From: UBA1181 sp045601045
GTDB taxonomy: Bacteria; Bacteroidota; Bacteroidia; Bacteroidales; Paludibacteraceae
Length of the DNA: 33,568 bases
Assembly (NCBI GenBank): GCA_045601045.1
Contig: JAZRZA010000052.1
Location: 1-33,568 of the forward strand
Direction of reading: 5' to 3'
The notes beneath the pieces are model-generated. The model searched no databases, was not told the DNA's origin, and saw only the letters and a list, made by a program, of their open reading frames with translations. Position numbers and translations under genes: made by a program. Positions 17,175 through 26,308 of the stretch are shown here, in pieces (the first letter of the stretch is position 1; each line of letters opens with the position of its first letter).

Positions 17175-17561
17175 ATGGAAACACCCAAAAGAAATTCGGT
17201 GATAGGTTTGTCGCTGGTATTTTTTGGCATCATCTTCTTCCTCCGTGCGATGGGAGTGATTGATGCGGACAATGTCCTGTTGAGCCCTAAAATGTATCCT
17301 GTCTATGCGGCGGCGATCTTTTTTGTCTCCAAACAGAACAACTACGCCATTGGGTGTTTGATTTTGTCCGTCGTAGTGTGGTTTGAGGATATTTATCGTC
17401 TACTGAATCAACAGTTCAATATCATTTGGCCTTTGGCGCTTGTCGCCGTGGGTGTGTTATTGCTCTCTGGAAAGTTGAATTCGAAGACCAAGAAGTTGAA
17501 CGAGAATAACCGTAAGGAGGAGGAGAACGAGGGGGATGACAAACCATTCAAGTTGCAGTAA
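17175..17561 (+). CDS. Small membrane protein, LiaI/DUF5668-like
   Basis: This protein of about 128 residues has four hydrophobic segments (about residues 10-28, 37-52, 57-72 and 82-96) and a charged Lys/Glu/Asn-rich C-terminal tail. The pattern resembles the LiaI/LiaF-like TM family (DUF5668), in which membrane domains sense or modulate envelope stress; this is a structural resemblance only. An upstream TTG at 17166 is in frame, but the ATG at 17175 is preferred. Its last 26 bases overlap the next gene, implying coupled translation. Confidence 0.75.
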   Translation: METPKRNSVIGLSLVFFGIIFFLRAMGVIDADNVLLSPKMYPVYAAAIFFVSKQNNYAIGCLILSVVVWFEDIYRLLNQQFNIIWPLALVAVGVLLLSGKLNSKTKKLNENNRKEEENEGDDKPFKLQ

Positions 17562-18360
17562 GAAGCGGAATTTACCTTCGGTCTGTGTTTTGGGCTGTGG
17601 TAATTTGGGAACCCATTTGGTACAGGCGTTGTACCGTGCGGGCTATCCTATTCTTCAATTATACAGTCGAACTGTGGAGTCAGCCACCGCATTGTCCGAT
17701 TTGGTGGGGAAGGCTCCTTTCACCACCGATTTGTCTCAATTGACACTTTCCGCGGATCTCTATATCTGCGCCTTGAAGGACTCTGTCCTCTATGAGGTGC
17801 TAGCCAAAACGCCTTTGCGTGGAAAGCGAATTGTCCATACGGCGGGTAGTATGCCCATGTCATTGTTGTCCGACTTTACGACGGAGGGTGGCGTTTTCTA
17901 TCCCATGCAGTCTTTTTCCAAGGCGAAACCCGTTGACTTTTCTGTGATTCCGATCTTTGTGGAGGCCACGAACAAGAAGATGGAGAAGTGCTTGTTGGAT
18001 ATGGCTTCCCATATTTCAAAAAGTGTCAACCTTTTGGATTCGGAGGGTCGTAAGCAGTTGCATTTGGCGGCTGTTTTTGCCTCCAATTTCAGCAACCACA
18101 TGTATGCGATCGCCAGCGAACAACTAGCGAAGTTAGGCTTGCCCTTTGAGGTCTTGTTGCCTTTGATCGATGAGACGTGCGCCAAGATTCATTCATTGAC
18201 TCCCGTGGAGGCGCAGACAGGTCCGGCGGTACGTTATGATTTGAATGTCATCAACGAGCAGAAGGAGAGGATTGATAATCCGCTTCAAAAAAAGATATAT
18301 GAATTGGTGAGCCAATCCATTCATGAAAAGGCTCTCCCAAACGAAGAATCACATCAATAG
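17536..18360 (+). CDS. Rossmann-fold DUF2520 oxidoreductase-like protein
   Basis: This 274-residue protein has an N-terminal NAD(P)-binding Rossmann domain (VCVLGCGNLGTHLVQAL, a GxGxxG-type loop at about residues 19-25) and a C-terminal DUF2520 domain (about 150-270, with ASNFSNHMYAIASE). The family is often labelled F420-dependent NADP oxidoreductase by loose similarity; the true substrate is unknown. It overlaps the previous gene by 26 bases and ends 3 bases before the KdsC-like gene. This order (DUF2520, KdsC-like, UbiA) is familiar to me from other Bacteroidales, from memory and unverified here. Confidence 0.88.
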   Translation: MTNHSSCSKKRNLPSVCVLGCGNLGTHLVQALYRAGYPILQLYSRTVESATALSDLVGKAPFTTDLSQLTLSADLYICALKDSVLYEVLAKTPLRGKRIVHTAGSMPMSLLSDFTTEGGVFYPMQSFSKAKPVDFSVIPIFVEATNKKMEKCLLDMASHISKSVNLLDSEGRKQLHLAAVFASNFSNHMYAIASEQLAKLGLPFEVLLPLIDETCAKIHSLTPVEAQTGPAVRYDLNVINEQKERIDNPLQKKIYELVSQSIHEKALPNEESHQ

Positions 18361-18363
18361 AGG

Positions 18364-18891
18364 ATGAGGATGGATTTTAAAAGTGATTTAAAGAAGGTGA
18401 AGGCTTTGGCTTTTGATGTGGATGGAGTGCTCTCTTCGGATTGTGTTCCTTTGCATGTGAGCGGTGAGCCTATGCGCATGGTGAATATCAAGGATGGATA
18501 CGCTTTGCAATTGGCAGTCAAGAAGGGGTATCATATCGCGATCATTACAGGCGGAAAAACCGAAGCGGTGAGAAAACGTTTCGAAGGGTTGGGCATCCAG
18601 GATGTCTATATGGGTTCTGCTGTGAAAATGCATGATTTCGAAGATTTTATGAAGCGACATAACCTCTCTGCCGACGAGGTGCTCTATATGGGGGACGACA
18701 TCCCCGACTATCCCGTCTTGAAGGCGTGCGGATTCCCTTGTTGCCCCGCGGATGCCGCACCGGAGATAAAGAGTGTCTCTTGTTATATCTCCCCGTTCGA
18801 AGGCGGTAAGGGCTGCGCGAGGGATGTGATCGAGCAGGTGATGAAGGCGAATGGAGACTGGATGTCCGACAATGTGGCATTCGGTTGGTAA
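18364..18891 (+). CDS. KdsC-like HAD phosphatase
   Basis: This 175-residue HAD hydrolase has the catalytic motif FDVDGVLS (Asp18 and Asp20), motif II ITGGK (about 61-65) and motif IV GDDIPD at 110-115, as in 3-deoxy-D-manno-octulosonate 8-phosphate phosphatase. KdsC releases phosphate in lipopolysaccharide Kdo synthesis. No kdsA, kdsB or kdsD is in the window, so the assignment rests on motifs and size alone and related sugar phosphatases remain possible. A second Met at 18370 is an equally plausible start. It lies between the DUF2520 gene and the prenyltransferase gene with tight spacing. Confidence 0.85.
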   Translation: MRMDFKSDLKKVKALAFDVDGVLSSDCVPLHVSGEPMRMVNIKDGYALQLAVKKGYHIAIITGGKTEAVRKRFEGLGIQDVYMGSAVKMHDFEDFMKRHNLSADEVLYMGDDIPDYPVLKACGFPCCPADAAPEIKSVSCYISPFEGGKGCARDVIEQVMKANGDWMSDNVAFGW

Positions 18892-18903
18892 AATAAAGAA
18901 GAT

Positions 18904-19887
18904 ATGTTGAAGGATTATTTGAAATTGATACGTTTGCCCAATTTGATCTGTATCATTTTGGTGCAGTTGGCCATGTACTACTTGGTGATATCGCCCGTCT
19001 CCAGTGTGGCTGGTGTGCCAGCGCAGAAGGTATTCCCGGAGTCCATGTTGGCGTTGCTGGTCATCGCGACGGTTTTCACGGCGGCGGGTGGCTATGTCAT
19101 CAATGATTATTACGATTTGAAGATAGATGAGATCAACCATCCGATCTTTCGGGTCGTAGGAAAAAGCGTTTCCAAAAAGGCGGCTATGACACTCTTTATG
19201 GTCCTCTCGTTGGTGGGCATTGTATCGGGTGGTGCGATTGGCGTCTACGCTTATGTGGCGTTGGAAACTCCTTTTATGTTGGCATTCACCTATATGATTG
19301 TTTTTTTGATCTTGGTGGGTATTCTATGGTTTTATTCGTCGACTTATAAACGTATCTTTGTATTGGGCAATGGAATAGCCTCCGCTTTGAACGCCCTGGT
19401 GCCGATGTTGGTGGCAGTCTACTTCAATTTCTTTTTGGCGATGAAATATGGTTCCGCGCCAAGTAACATTGATTTCAGTCGCTATCTGCTGATGATTGTT
19501 GGTCTGTTCTCCGCTTTTGTCTTTCTATGGACATTCATTTCAGAGGTGGCCGATGACTTTGAGGAGGAGAAGGGTGACCGAGAATTGGAGTGCCATTCTT
19601 TCCCGATTGTTTGGGGACATCGAGTGGCGAGGATCATTTTGTTTGGTGCGATTATATTCACGAACGCGGCTTGTCTGCATGTCGTTTTCAGAATGTTGCC
19701 GTTCCCGCCTTTCAATTCGATTCGATACGCCTTCTGTGCGGTCGTGATACCTTCATTGGGCTTGTGTTACCTTTTGTGGAAGGCTTCCGTTCGTCAAGAT
19801 TACCACTATGTGTCGTTGGTGTCGAAGGCGATTATGCTCCTGTCCATGGGGTACAGCATACTCTTCTACATGTCGTACGGAGAGTGA
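18904..19887 (+). CDS. UbiA-superfamily prenyltransferase
   Basis: This 327-residue integral membrane enzyme has about nine hydrophobic segments. Its two Asp-rich motifs that bind prenyl diphosphate through Mg2+ are NDYYDLKIDEINHP at 67-80 and SEVADDFEEEKGDR at 213-226. Among UbiA members it looks closer to the geranylgeranylglycerol-phosphate geranylgeranyltransferase (DGGGP synthase) group than to ubiquinone UbiA or MenA, judging by the NDYYDxxxDxxNHP form. Its substrate here is unproven. It lies 12 bases after the KdsC-like gene and 38 bases before floA. The Maf gene I would expect next in related genomes (from memory) is absent. Confidence 0.88.
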   Translation: MLKDYLKLIRLPNLICIILVQLAMYYLVISPVSSVAGVPAQKVFPESMLALLVIATVFTAAGGYVINDYYDLKIDEINHPIFRVVGKSVSKKAAMTLFMVLSLVGIVSGGAIGVYAYVALETPFMLAFTYMIVFLILVGILWFYSSTYKRIFVLGNGIASALNALVPMLVAVYFNFFLAMKYGSAPSNIDFSRYLLMIVGLFSAFVFLWTFISEVADDFEEEKGDRELECHSFPIVWGHRVARIILFGAIIFTNAACLHVVFRMLPFPPFNSIRYAFCAVVIPSLGLCYLLWKASVRQDYHYVSLVSKAIMLLSMGYSILFYMSYGE

Positions 19888-19925
19888 TGGATTAGAACTT
19901 TAATAATTTAATTTATATTTTTCTT

Positions 19926-20906
19926 ATGGAAGGAATGATTATTTTTGGATTGATCGCAGTGGCCATTGTGCTTTTTGCTGTGTTCATGCATTTTGTTCCT
20001 GTATTGCTTTGGATCAACGCCAAAGTTTCAGGTGTTCCAATCTCATTGGTGCAGCTCTTCTTGATGCGCCTTCGTAATGTACCGCCACAAGTCATTGTGC
20101 AATGTTTGATCGAGGCCCACAAGGCGGGTTTGAAAACCATTACCAGAGATGATTTGGAGGCTCACTACCTTGCGGGTGGTAACATCGTACGCGTGGTGCA
20201 TGCGTTGGTGTCCGCTTCTAAGGCGAATATCGCCATTGATTTCAAGCAAGCTACGGCCATTGACTTGGCAGGACGTGATGTGTTCGAGGCCGTTCAAATG
20301 TCCGTAAACCCTAAGGTGATCGATACTCCTCCTGTGACAGCTGTTGCGAAGGATGGTATCCAGTTGATTGCCAAAGCCCGTGTGACTGTCCGTGCCAACA
20401 TCGAGCGTTTGGTCGGTGGTGCGGGAGAGGATACTGTACTTGCCCGTGTCGGTGAGGGTATTGTTTCCTCCATCGGTTCCAGCGAAACACACAAGTTGGT
20501 GTTGGAGAATCCGGACTCTATCTCCAAGGTGGTATTGAGCAAGGGGTTGGACGCAGGTACTGCATTCGAGATTCTCTCTATCGATATCGCTGATATTGAC
20601 GTAGGTAAGAACATTGGCGCTCAATTGCAAATGGACCAAGCGCAAGCCGACAAGAATATCGCCCAAGCAAAGGCGGAGGAGCGTCGCGCGATGGCGATCG
20701 CCCAAGAGCAGGAGATGAAGGCGAAGGCGCAAGAGGCACGTGCCCTTGTGATCCAAGCCGAAGCGGAGTTGCCAAAGGCTATGGCCGAGGCATTCAAGAG
20801 CGGCAACTTGGGTATTATGGATTACTATCGTATGAAGAACATCGAGGCGGATACCAATATGAGAAGTTCCATTGGAGCTCCTTCCGCCGCGGGAGATCAA
20901 AACTAA
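19926..20906 (+). CDS. floA: Flotillin-like membrane microdomain protein FloA
   Basis: This 326-residue protein matches the YqfA/FloA family. It has an N-terminal hydrophobic anchor (about residues 4-30), a second amphipathic or hydrophobic stretch near 36-50, an SPFH-like domain (about 60-235) and an Ala/Glu/Gln/Lys coiled-coil C-terminus (about 235-300, with repeated EA/KAQ pattern). FloA organises functional membrane microdomains and affects lipid order and membrane protease complexes in B. subtilis. In many genomes it sits beside an NfeD protein; here NfeD is about 13 kb away. It is the last gene of the run and is followed by a strong terminator. Confidence 0.94.
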   Translation: MEGMIIFGLIAVAIVLFAVFMHFVPVLLWINAKVSGVPISLVQLFLMRLRNVPPQVIVQCLIEAHKAGLKTITRDDLEAHYLAGGNIVRVVHALVSASKANIAIDFKQATAIDLAGRDVFEAVQMSVNPKVIDTPPVTAVAKDGIQLIAKARVTVRANIERLVGGAGEDTVLARVGEGIVSSIGSSETHKLVLENPDSISKVVLSKGLDAGTAFEILSIDIADIDVGKNIGAQLQMDQAQADKNIAQAKAEERRAMAIAQEQEMKAKAQEARALVIQAEAELPKAMAEAFKSGNLGIMDYYRMKNIEADTNMRSSIGAPSAAGDQN

Positions 20907-20928
20907 TCTCGCTTCTTCCGATAAGCAA

Positions 20929-20959
20929 AACGCCGGCTCGTTTGAGTCGGCGTTTTTTT
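20929..20959. terminator. Bidirectional terminator between floA and the AraC gene
   Basis: An 11-bp stem (AACGCCGGCTC/GAGTCGGCGTT, one G-U pair) with loop GTTT is flanked by seven T residues on the plus side and by a short T run on the minus side. It separates convergent genes. Confidence 0.92.
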
Positions 20960-20965
20960 GTAGTG

Positions 20966-21880
20966 CTACACCATATCACTATCCATGTAATGACGGGGGG
21001 AGCATCCGACGGCACTCTTGAAGTATCTGCCGAAAAAGGATGGGTTGGGGAAATTGAGTAGGTCGGCTATCTCCTGAATGGTATATTGGTGGCTCTTCAA
21101 AAGGGCTTTCGCCTCGAAAATCACTTGGCCTTTGATGATGTCCAACGCATATTTCCCGCTGACCGAAAGGATGACTTGCGACATGTATTTGGGGGTGAGA
21201 CACATTTCATTGGCGTAGAAGGAGACGTCGCGGTGCTGGTTGTGGTGTTCCATTACCAGTGTCATAAAACGCATGTATATCTGGCTTGCCCTCTTCCCAT
21301 TGAAGGTGTCGACACTCTCTTGATGGGTCGATACCCATTGGCGGGCGTGCGAAATAATGACTTGCATATAGCCTTGCAGCGCCTCTCCCTTGTAATTGAA
21401 TGAGGGGTTGGAGAGGTCTTTGTAAATCATTTTATAGATGCGGATGAAGCCCTCTCGAATCTCTTCGGAAAGGTGATACACTGGATTCTTTTGTGTCTCC
21501 TTGAAGAATTGCGTGATGCTTTCGCTGCTTAGGTTCGAGAAGAGGGGGATGTCGGTAAACGCCATGACGACGATTTCTGAATTTTCGTCCACGTCAAGGA
21601 TTTGGGCAAGCGCGTTCTGCTGAATGATGACCATATCGTCCGAACCTATTTTGTAGTCTTTGTAATTGATGCGGACTTTCATCTCTCCTTTGGTGATGAG
21701 TAGGCAAATCGAGAATTGCGCCTTGATGGGGTAGCGCTTCAAGTATCTTCCGAAATTGCTCATATCCATACTTTTGCCTAAATTGTCGCCCAGTAGGATT
21801 TTGTCTTCGAAAAAAAGAATTTGCTCGTTATCCTTTAAATCCGAGAATCCGAATTGGTTTAATCGTCTATCCATCGTCAT
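20966..21880 (-). CDS. AraC-family transcription regulator
   Basis: This 304-residue protein has an N-terminal effector-like region (about residues 1-195, cupin-type beta pattern around 55-115) and a C-terminal double helix-turn-helix of the AraC type (about 210-300, with FYANEMCLTPKYMSQVI and IQEIADLLNFPNPSFFGRYFKSAVG). Such regulators usually bind DNA next to the genes they control. It is divergent from the RND efflux operon, whose first gene begins about 190 bases away, so control of that operon is the natural guess. A second Met at 21874 is possible. A TAACTTTG -7 box lies just upstream. Confidence 0.9.
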   Translation of the reverse strand: MTMDRRLNQFGFSDLKDNEQILFFEDKILLGDNLGKSMDMSNFGRYLKRYPIKAQFSICLLITKGEMKVRINYKDYKIGSDDMVIIQQNALAQILDVDENSEIVVMAFTDIPLFSNLSSESITQFFKETQKNPVYHLSEEIREGFIRIYKMIYKDLSNPSFNYKGEALQGYMQVIISHARQWVSTHQESVDTFNGKRASQIYMRFMTLVMEHHNQHRDVSFYANEMCLTPKYMSQVILSVSGKYALDIIKGQVIFEAKALLKSHQYTIQEIADLLNFPNPSFFGRYFKSAVGCSPRHYMDSDMV

Positions 21881-21896
21881 TCGGTTTTGTTTGTTA

Positions 21897-21904
21897 CAAA
21901 GTTA
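21897..21904 (-). promoter_or_regulatory. Bacteroidetes -7 box (TAACTTTG) for the AraC gene
   Basis: A perfect TAnnTTTG on the minus strand, 16 bases before the AraC ATG, in the intergenic region shared with the efflux operon. Confidence 0.6.
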
Positions 21905-22032
21905 ACCATTTTTGCATAAAACGGAATTTATGGTATATAAATCAGTGTGTTTTATCCTTTTTTGAATGCAAAAACAATCCTTTCGGACATTCTATGCGAA
22001 AAATGCATTACGTCCATTTACGGTTATTTGAT

Positions 22033-22040
22033 GAACTTTG
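22033..22040 (+). promoter_or_regulatory. Near-consensus -7 box (GAACTTTG) for the RND efflux operon
   Basis: One mismatch to TAnnTTTG, 33 bases before the ATG at 22074. The in-frame TTG at 22038 lies inside it and is therefore not a start. No strong -33 element is visible, as is common for activator-dependent promoters. Confidence 0.4.
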
Positions 22041-22073
22041 TACTCCAATTTTGGATTATGTGTATTTAATGAT

Positions 22074-23144
22074 ATGAATGTAAGATTTTTATTCGCTGTG
22101 TCAGCCGCGTTGATGATGCTGAACAGTTGTGGAGGAAAGAAGGGGGAGACTGCCTCTTCTACGGTTCATTGTGTGATGTTAACCCGTGCGCAAACGGCGG
22201 GGTTGGCCAAGGAGAAGTCCTATTCGGGTATCGTGAAGGAGGCTCGTGAAATCAATGTGGCTTTCAAGACGCCAGGTCAGTTGGAGCATGTCTATGTCAA
22301 GGAGGGTTCCTATGTCAAAGAGGGACAGTTGATAGCTGAATTGGACACCAAGGATTATATGTTGGCCCTTAACAATGCGCAAATCCAATATGACCAATTG
22401 AGCCGTGAGGTGGAGCGTTTGAAAAAGCTTCGTGAAGGAAAGAGCATATCGGTGAACGATTACGACAAAGCGGCGAGCGGATTGGAACGCTTGGCGATCC
22501 AATTGCAGAACGAGAAGAATAGAATATCCTACTGTAAATTGTATGCTCCCGTGAGTGGATATGTGCAGAAGGTGAATTTCGACAAATCGGAAATGGTGGA
22601 TGCGGGTACGCCTGTCATCTCTTTGTTGGATAACAGCAACATGGATGTGGAGATCAATGTGCCTGCGGAGTTGTATGCCCAAAGGAATAGAATTAGTTCC
22701 ATAACCTGCAAGACGAATATTTCGGGCGAGGAAGTTGTGCCTATGCGTATCAGCGGACAGACGCCGAAAGCGGATGGTAATCAGTTGTATCAGATGAAGC
22801 TGGCTTTTGCGAAGAGACCTTCCAAAAATATTACGCCTGGTATGAATGTGGAGGTGACTGTCGTGATGAAGGAGGGTGCCTCCAAGGAGAGTTTCACCTT
22901 ACCGATCCATGCCATTTTCAAGTCGGGGGAGGATGATTGTGTATGGGTGCTCAATGCGGATTCCACGATTAGCAAACGTGTCGTGAAGGTAGAGGGCTTG
23001 GATGAGAAGGGCGATGCCAAGGTGGGTAATCAATTGGATGGTACCGAGCAAATCGTAAAGGCCGGTGTGGACCTTCTTGTCGAGGGTGAGAAAGTGAAGG
23101 TGATTGACCAATCCTCTTCAACAAATGTGGGTGCACTTAAGTAA
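22074..23144 (+). CDS. RND efflux periplasmic adaptor (membrane fusion protein), lipoprotein
   Basis: This 356-residue protein begins MNVRFLFAVSAALMMLNSC, a lipoprotein signal with Cys19. It then shows the HlyD/AcrA pattern: a biotinyl-lipoyl half (GQLEHVYVKEGSYVKEGQLIAELD), an alpha-helical hairpin (about residues 95-145), the second lipoyl half (YAPVSGYVQKV) and a beta-barrel plus membrane-proximal domain. It bridges the inner-membrane pump and outer-membrane channel. Start 22074 is chosen over TTG 22038 because of the signal peptide and promoter overlap. It is first in a three-gene operon, 2 bases before the pump gene. Confidence 0.93.
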   Translation: MNVRFLFAVSAALMMLNSCGGKKGETASSTVHCVMLTRAQTAGLAKEKSYSGIVKEAREINVAFKTPGQLEHVYVKEGSYVKEGQLIAELDTKDYMLALNNAQIQYDQLSREVERLKKLREGKSISVNDYDKAASGLERLAIQLQNEKNRISYCKLYAPVSGYVQKVNFDKSEMVDAGTPVISLLDNSNMDVEINVPAELYAQRNRISSITCKTNISGEEVVPMRISGQTPKADGNQLYQMKLAFAKRPSKNITPGMNVEVTVVMKEGASKESFTLPIHAIFKSGEDDCVWVLNADSTISKRVVKVEGLDEKGDAKVGNQLDGTEQIVKAGVDLLVEGEKVKVIDQSSSTNVGALK

Positions 23145-23146
23145 AC

Positions 23147-26100
23147 TTGACTATGATTACGAAAATAACAAAATTCTTCATACAGCGACCAGTCCTATTT
23201 TGGTCGTTGATGGTGGGCATCATGATCGCGGGTGTCTTGTCCTTTGTGCAGATGCCTAAATTGGAGGATCCGGCTGTCGCGGGCAAACAGGCGATGGTGG
23301 TGGTGCCCTATGTGGGAGCCTCCGCGCACGAGGTGGAGTTGAGGGTGGCGCAAGTCATGGAGGAGGAGTTGCGTACCCTTCCGAAGGTAAAGCGCATCCA
23401 AAGTGAGTGTCGTCCCAATATGGCTTTGATCAAGGTGGAGTATGATTGGGGATTGATGATGAAGGATCTGGAGCAGAGCTTTGACCTGTTGCGTCGCAAG
23501 GTAGGCGCCGCGAAGGGGAAACTGCCGCAGGATTGCTATGATCCGATCGTGGTGGATGATATGATGGATGTCTATGGCATCTTCTATAGTTTCACAGGAC
23601 CAGGCTATTCTTTTGAAGAGTTAAACGATTATGCGCAGGTGATTAAGCGCGAGTTGTTGGCTGTTCCGGGTGTGAAGCGAATCAATATCGCGGGAAATAG
23701 GGATGAGGTGATCAACATCCGTGTCTCAAAGGAGGTGATCTCCCGCAACGGATTGCTTCCTACCCAGATTATGATGAGCCTTCAGAATGCGGGGAAAGTG
23801 GTGCCTGCCGGTAGTTACCAGAAGGATAGTGACAAGATTCAGTTCCGTGTCAGCGACGCTGTCGATAATGAGGCGGATATCCGTGAGATGCTAATCCGTA
23901 CTGCCGATGGCAAGCAGGTCCGTTTGGGCGATATCGCCACCGTGGAACGTGCTTACAGTGAACCTCAACGCAATGGCTTCTTTGTGAATGGAGAGCCTGC
24001 TCTCGCCATCTGTATGGCGATGGAGGAGGGGGCGATTGTCCCTGATGTGGGCAAGGCGGTCGACGCGAAGTTGGCGGAGGTGATGAAGCGCGTGCCTGTA
24101 GGTATGACAACTGACAAGATCTTCTTCCAGCCGGATAAGGTGACGGATGCGATCAACTCTTTTATGTGGAATCTTTTGGAGTCTGTCGCTATTGTGATTT
24201 TGGTATTGATTTTCGCTATGGGATTCCGTAGCGGTCTTATCATTGGCTCCGGATTGATTTTAACCATCGCGATGACCTTCCCGTTACTGCTTGGTATGGG
24301 TACCACTTTGCAACGTATCTCTTTGGGAGCGTTCATTGTGGCGATGGGTATGTTGGTGGATAATTCCATTGTGGTGATGGATGGTATCTTGATCGACCGT
24401 CGTCGAGGAATGGGACCTAATACCTTCCTTTACCGCATCGGACAGAATACGGCTATGCCATTGTTGGGCGCCACGGTTATCGCGGCCAGTACCTTCATTG
24501 GTGTCTATCTCTCGCCTGACACGGCGGGTGAGTATGCGGGCGATCTATTCAAAGTGTTGAGCGTGAGCCTTTTGGCTAGTTGGGTGTTGGCGCTTGTCCA
24601 GGTGCCTGTCTTCGCGAAGACGATGATGCCTATGCGCGACAAGGCTCACCAGGATAGCACCAAGCAGGTGATGAATAGCCCTATGCACCGTTTTGTCCGT
24701 GGCGCTATCTCCAAGTTGATAGAACACAAGACGGTGACGATTGTGGCCTCCGTGCTGTTGCTCGTCTGCTGTATGTTCAATATGACCAAGGTGAAGAATC
24801 TTTTCTTCCCGGATTTCGATTACAAGCAGTTTGTGGTGGAGTATTACTTGCCGAGCCAGACGGATCCCGACCGTGTGAAACACGATTTGATGGAGATGAC
24901 CGATCTGCTTCGTCAAAACGATAAGGTAGAGCGTGTGGCGGCTTGTATGGGAAGTGCTCCGGCTCACTATTGCCTCGTAAGACCGATGACCAACGGCGGT
25001 GACTGTTATGGAGAGTTGATTGTCGATACTAAGGATTATAAGACACTGGTGGAGCAATTCCCGATCATCCGCCAGCAGTTGCGGGAGAAGTATCCGGATG
25101 CCTATATCCGCCTTCGTAAATACAATTTCAGCATTGTGACCAGCCACTTGGTGGAGGTTCAATTCGCCGGACCCGATCCGCAGGTGTTGCGTGAATTGAG
25201 CGCCAAGGCGGAGGCTATTATGCGTAAAAGCCCCTATGCGGATCCCTATTCAGTGGGAAACAATTGGAATCCGATGGCGAAGTCGATCGTGGCGGATTAT
25301 AACCGTATGGATGGTGTGCGTTGCGGCATTGAACGTTCTGATGTGGGCAATGCTTTGCAGGCGGCCACGGATGGAAAGGTCGTTGGTGTCTTGAACGACA
25401 AGGAGAAACAGGTCTTGATCAATTTACAGGTTCGCAATGAGGATGGAAGCCGTATCCAAAATTTGGAGGATATCCCGGTGTGGAGTACGATGAATCTTCA
25501 TGGCGCGGAGGTTGATCCGGCGGCATTGATGAGCGGTGCGGTCGATTTCAATAAAATCAAGCAACAGATGTTCACCGCTGTGCCATTGAGCGCGGTGGCC
25601 CGTAATATCCACATGGGATGGGAGGAGAACTTGGTCTACCGCGTAAACGGTCAGCGCGCCATTGAGGCGCAGTGCGATCCGAATATCGAACTTTACGAAG
25701 GTACCGCCGCTAAGTTGAAGGAGAGCATCAAGGAGGAGATCGAGGCGATCTCGTTGCCGGATGGTTACAGCATGAAGTGGTTGGGAGAGGGTGAGACCAG
25801 CGACGATGCGGTTAGCAACATCCTCAAATATGTGCCGATCACGATGTTCCTCATCCTAGGTATATTGCTTTTGTTGTTCAACAACTGGAAAAAGGTGACT
25901 TTGATCCTTATCTGTTTCCCATTCGTTTTCTGCGGAATCGTTCCCGCATTGTTGATCTTCAAGCAACCTTTCACCTTTATGGCCATTATCGGTTTTATGG
26001 GATTGATGGGTATGATGATTAAGAACTCGATTGTCTTGGTGGATGAGATCAACCGACTTCAACGGGAGGAGAAGATTTTACCGTACAATGCGGTGATTGA

Positions 26101-26308
26101 GGCGACGGTAAGTCGTGTTCGTCCGGTCGTGATGGCGTCGTTGACCACGATCCTGGGTATGTTGCCTCTGTTGACGGATCCGATGTATGGAAGTATGGCG
26201 ATCACGATCATGAGTGGTTTGGGTGTAGGAACCTTGATCACCTTGATTCTTTTGCCGATTTTCTATACGGCTTTCTTCCACATTCGTAAACCAAATAACA
26301 ATGCATAA
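23147..26308 (+). CDS. RND-family efflux pump permease (AcrB-type)
   Basis: This 1053-residue proton-driven pump has the typical duplicated layout of one membrane helix, a large periplasmic loop, then six helices, repeated twice. In the proton relay, AcrB Asp407-Asp408 corresponds here to Asp405-Asn406 (GMLVDNSIVV), a variant seen in other RND groups, and Lys959 (GMMIKNSIVLVDE) matches AcrB Lys940. The second periplasmic half is at about residues 560-880. Substrates cannot be predicted. It follows the adaptor by 2 bases and its end overlaps the TolC-type gene by 8 bases. Confidence 0.95.
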   Translation: MTMITKITKFFIQRPVLFWSLMVGIMIAGVLSFVQMPKLEDPAVAGKQAMVVVPYVGASAHEVELRVAQVMEEELRTLPKVKRIQSECRPNMALIKVEYDWGLMMKDLEQSFDLLRRKVGAAKGKLPQDCYDPIVVDDMMDVYGIFYSFTGPGYSFEELNDYAQVIKRELLAVPGVKRINIAGNRDEVINIRVSKEVISRNGLLPTQIMMSLQNAGKVVPAGSYQKDSDKIQFRVSDAVDNEADIREMLIRTADGKQVRLGDIATVERAYSEPQRNGFFVNGEPALAICMAMEEGAIVPDVGKAVDAKLAEVMKRVPVGMTTDKIFFQPDKVTDAINSFMWNLLESVAIVILVLIFAMGFRSGLIIGSGLILTIAMTFPLLLGMGTTLQRISLGAFIVAMGMLVDNSIVVMDGILIDRRRGMGPNTFLYRIGQNTAMPLLGATVIAASTFIGVYLSPDTAGEYAGDLFKVLSVSLLASWVLALVQVPVFAKTMMPMRDKAHQDSTKQVMNSPMHRFVRGAISKLIEHKTVTIVASVLLLVCCMFNMTKVKNLFFPDFDYKQFVVEYYLPSQTDPDRVKHDLMEMTDLLRQNDKVERVAACMGSAPAHYCLVRPMTNGGDCYGELIVDTKDYKTLVEQFPIIRQQLREKYPDAYIRLRKYNFSIVTSHLVEVQFAGPDPQVLRELSAKAEAIMRKSPYADPYSVGNNWNPMAKSIVADYNRMDGVRCGIERSDVGNALQAATDGKVVGVLNDKEKQVLINLQVRNEDGSRIQNLEDIPVWSTMNLHGAEVDPAALMSGAVDFNKIKQQMFTAVPLSAVARNIHMGWEENLVYRVNGQRAIEAQCDPNIELYEGTAAKLKESIKEEIEAISLPDGYSMKWLGEGETSDDAVSNILKYVPITMFLILGILLLLFNNWKKVTLILICFPFVFCGIVPALLIFKQPFTFMAIIGFMGLMGMMIKNSIVLVDEINRLQREEKILPYNAVIEATVSRVRPVVMASLTTILGMLPLLTDPMYGSMAITIMSGLGVGTLITLILLPIFYTAFFHIRKPNNNA

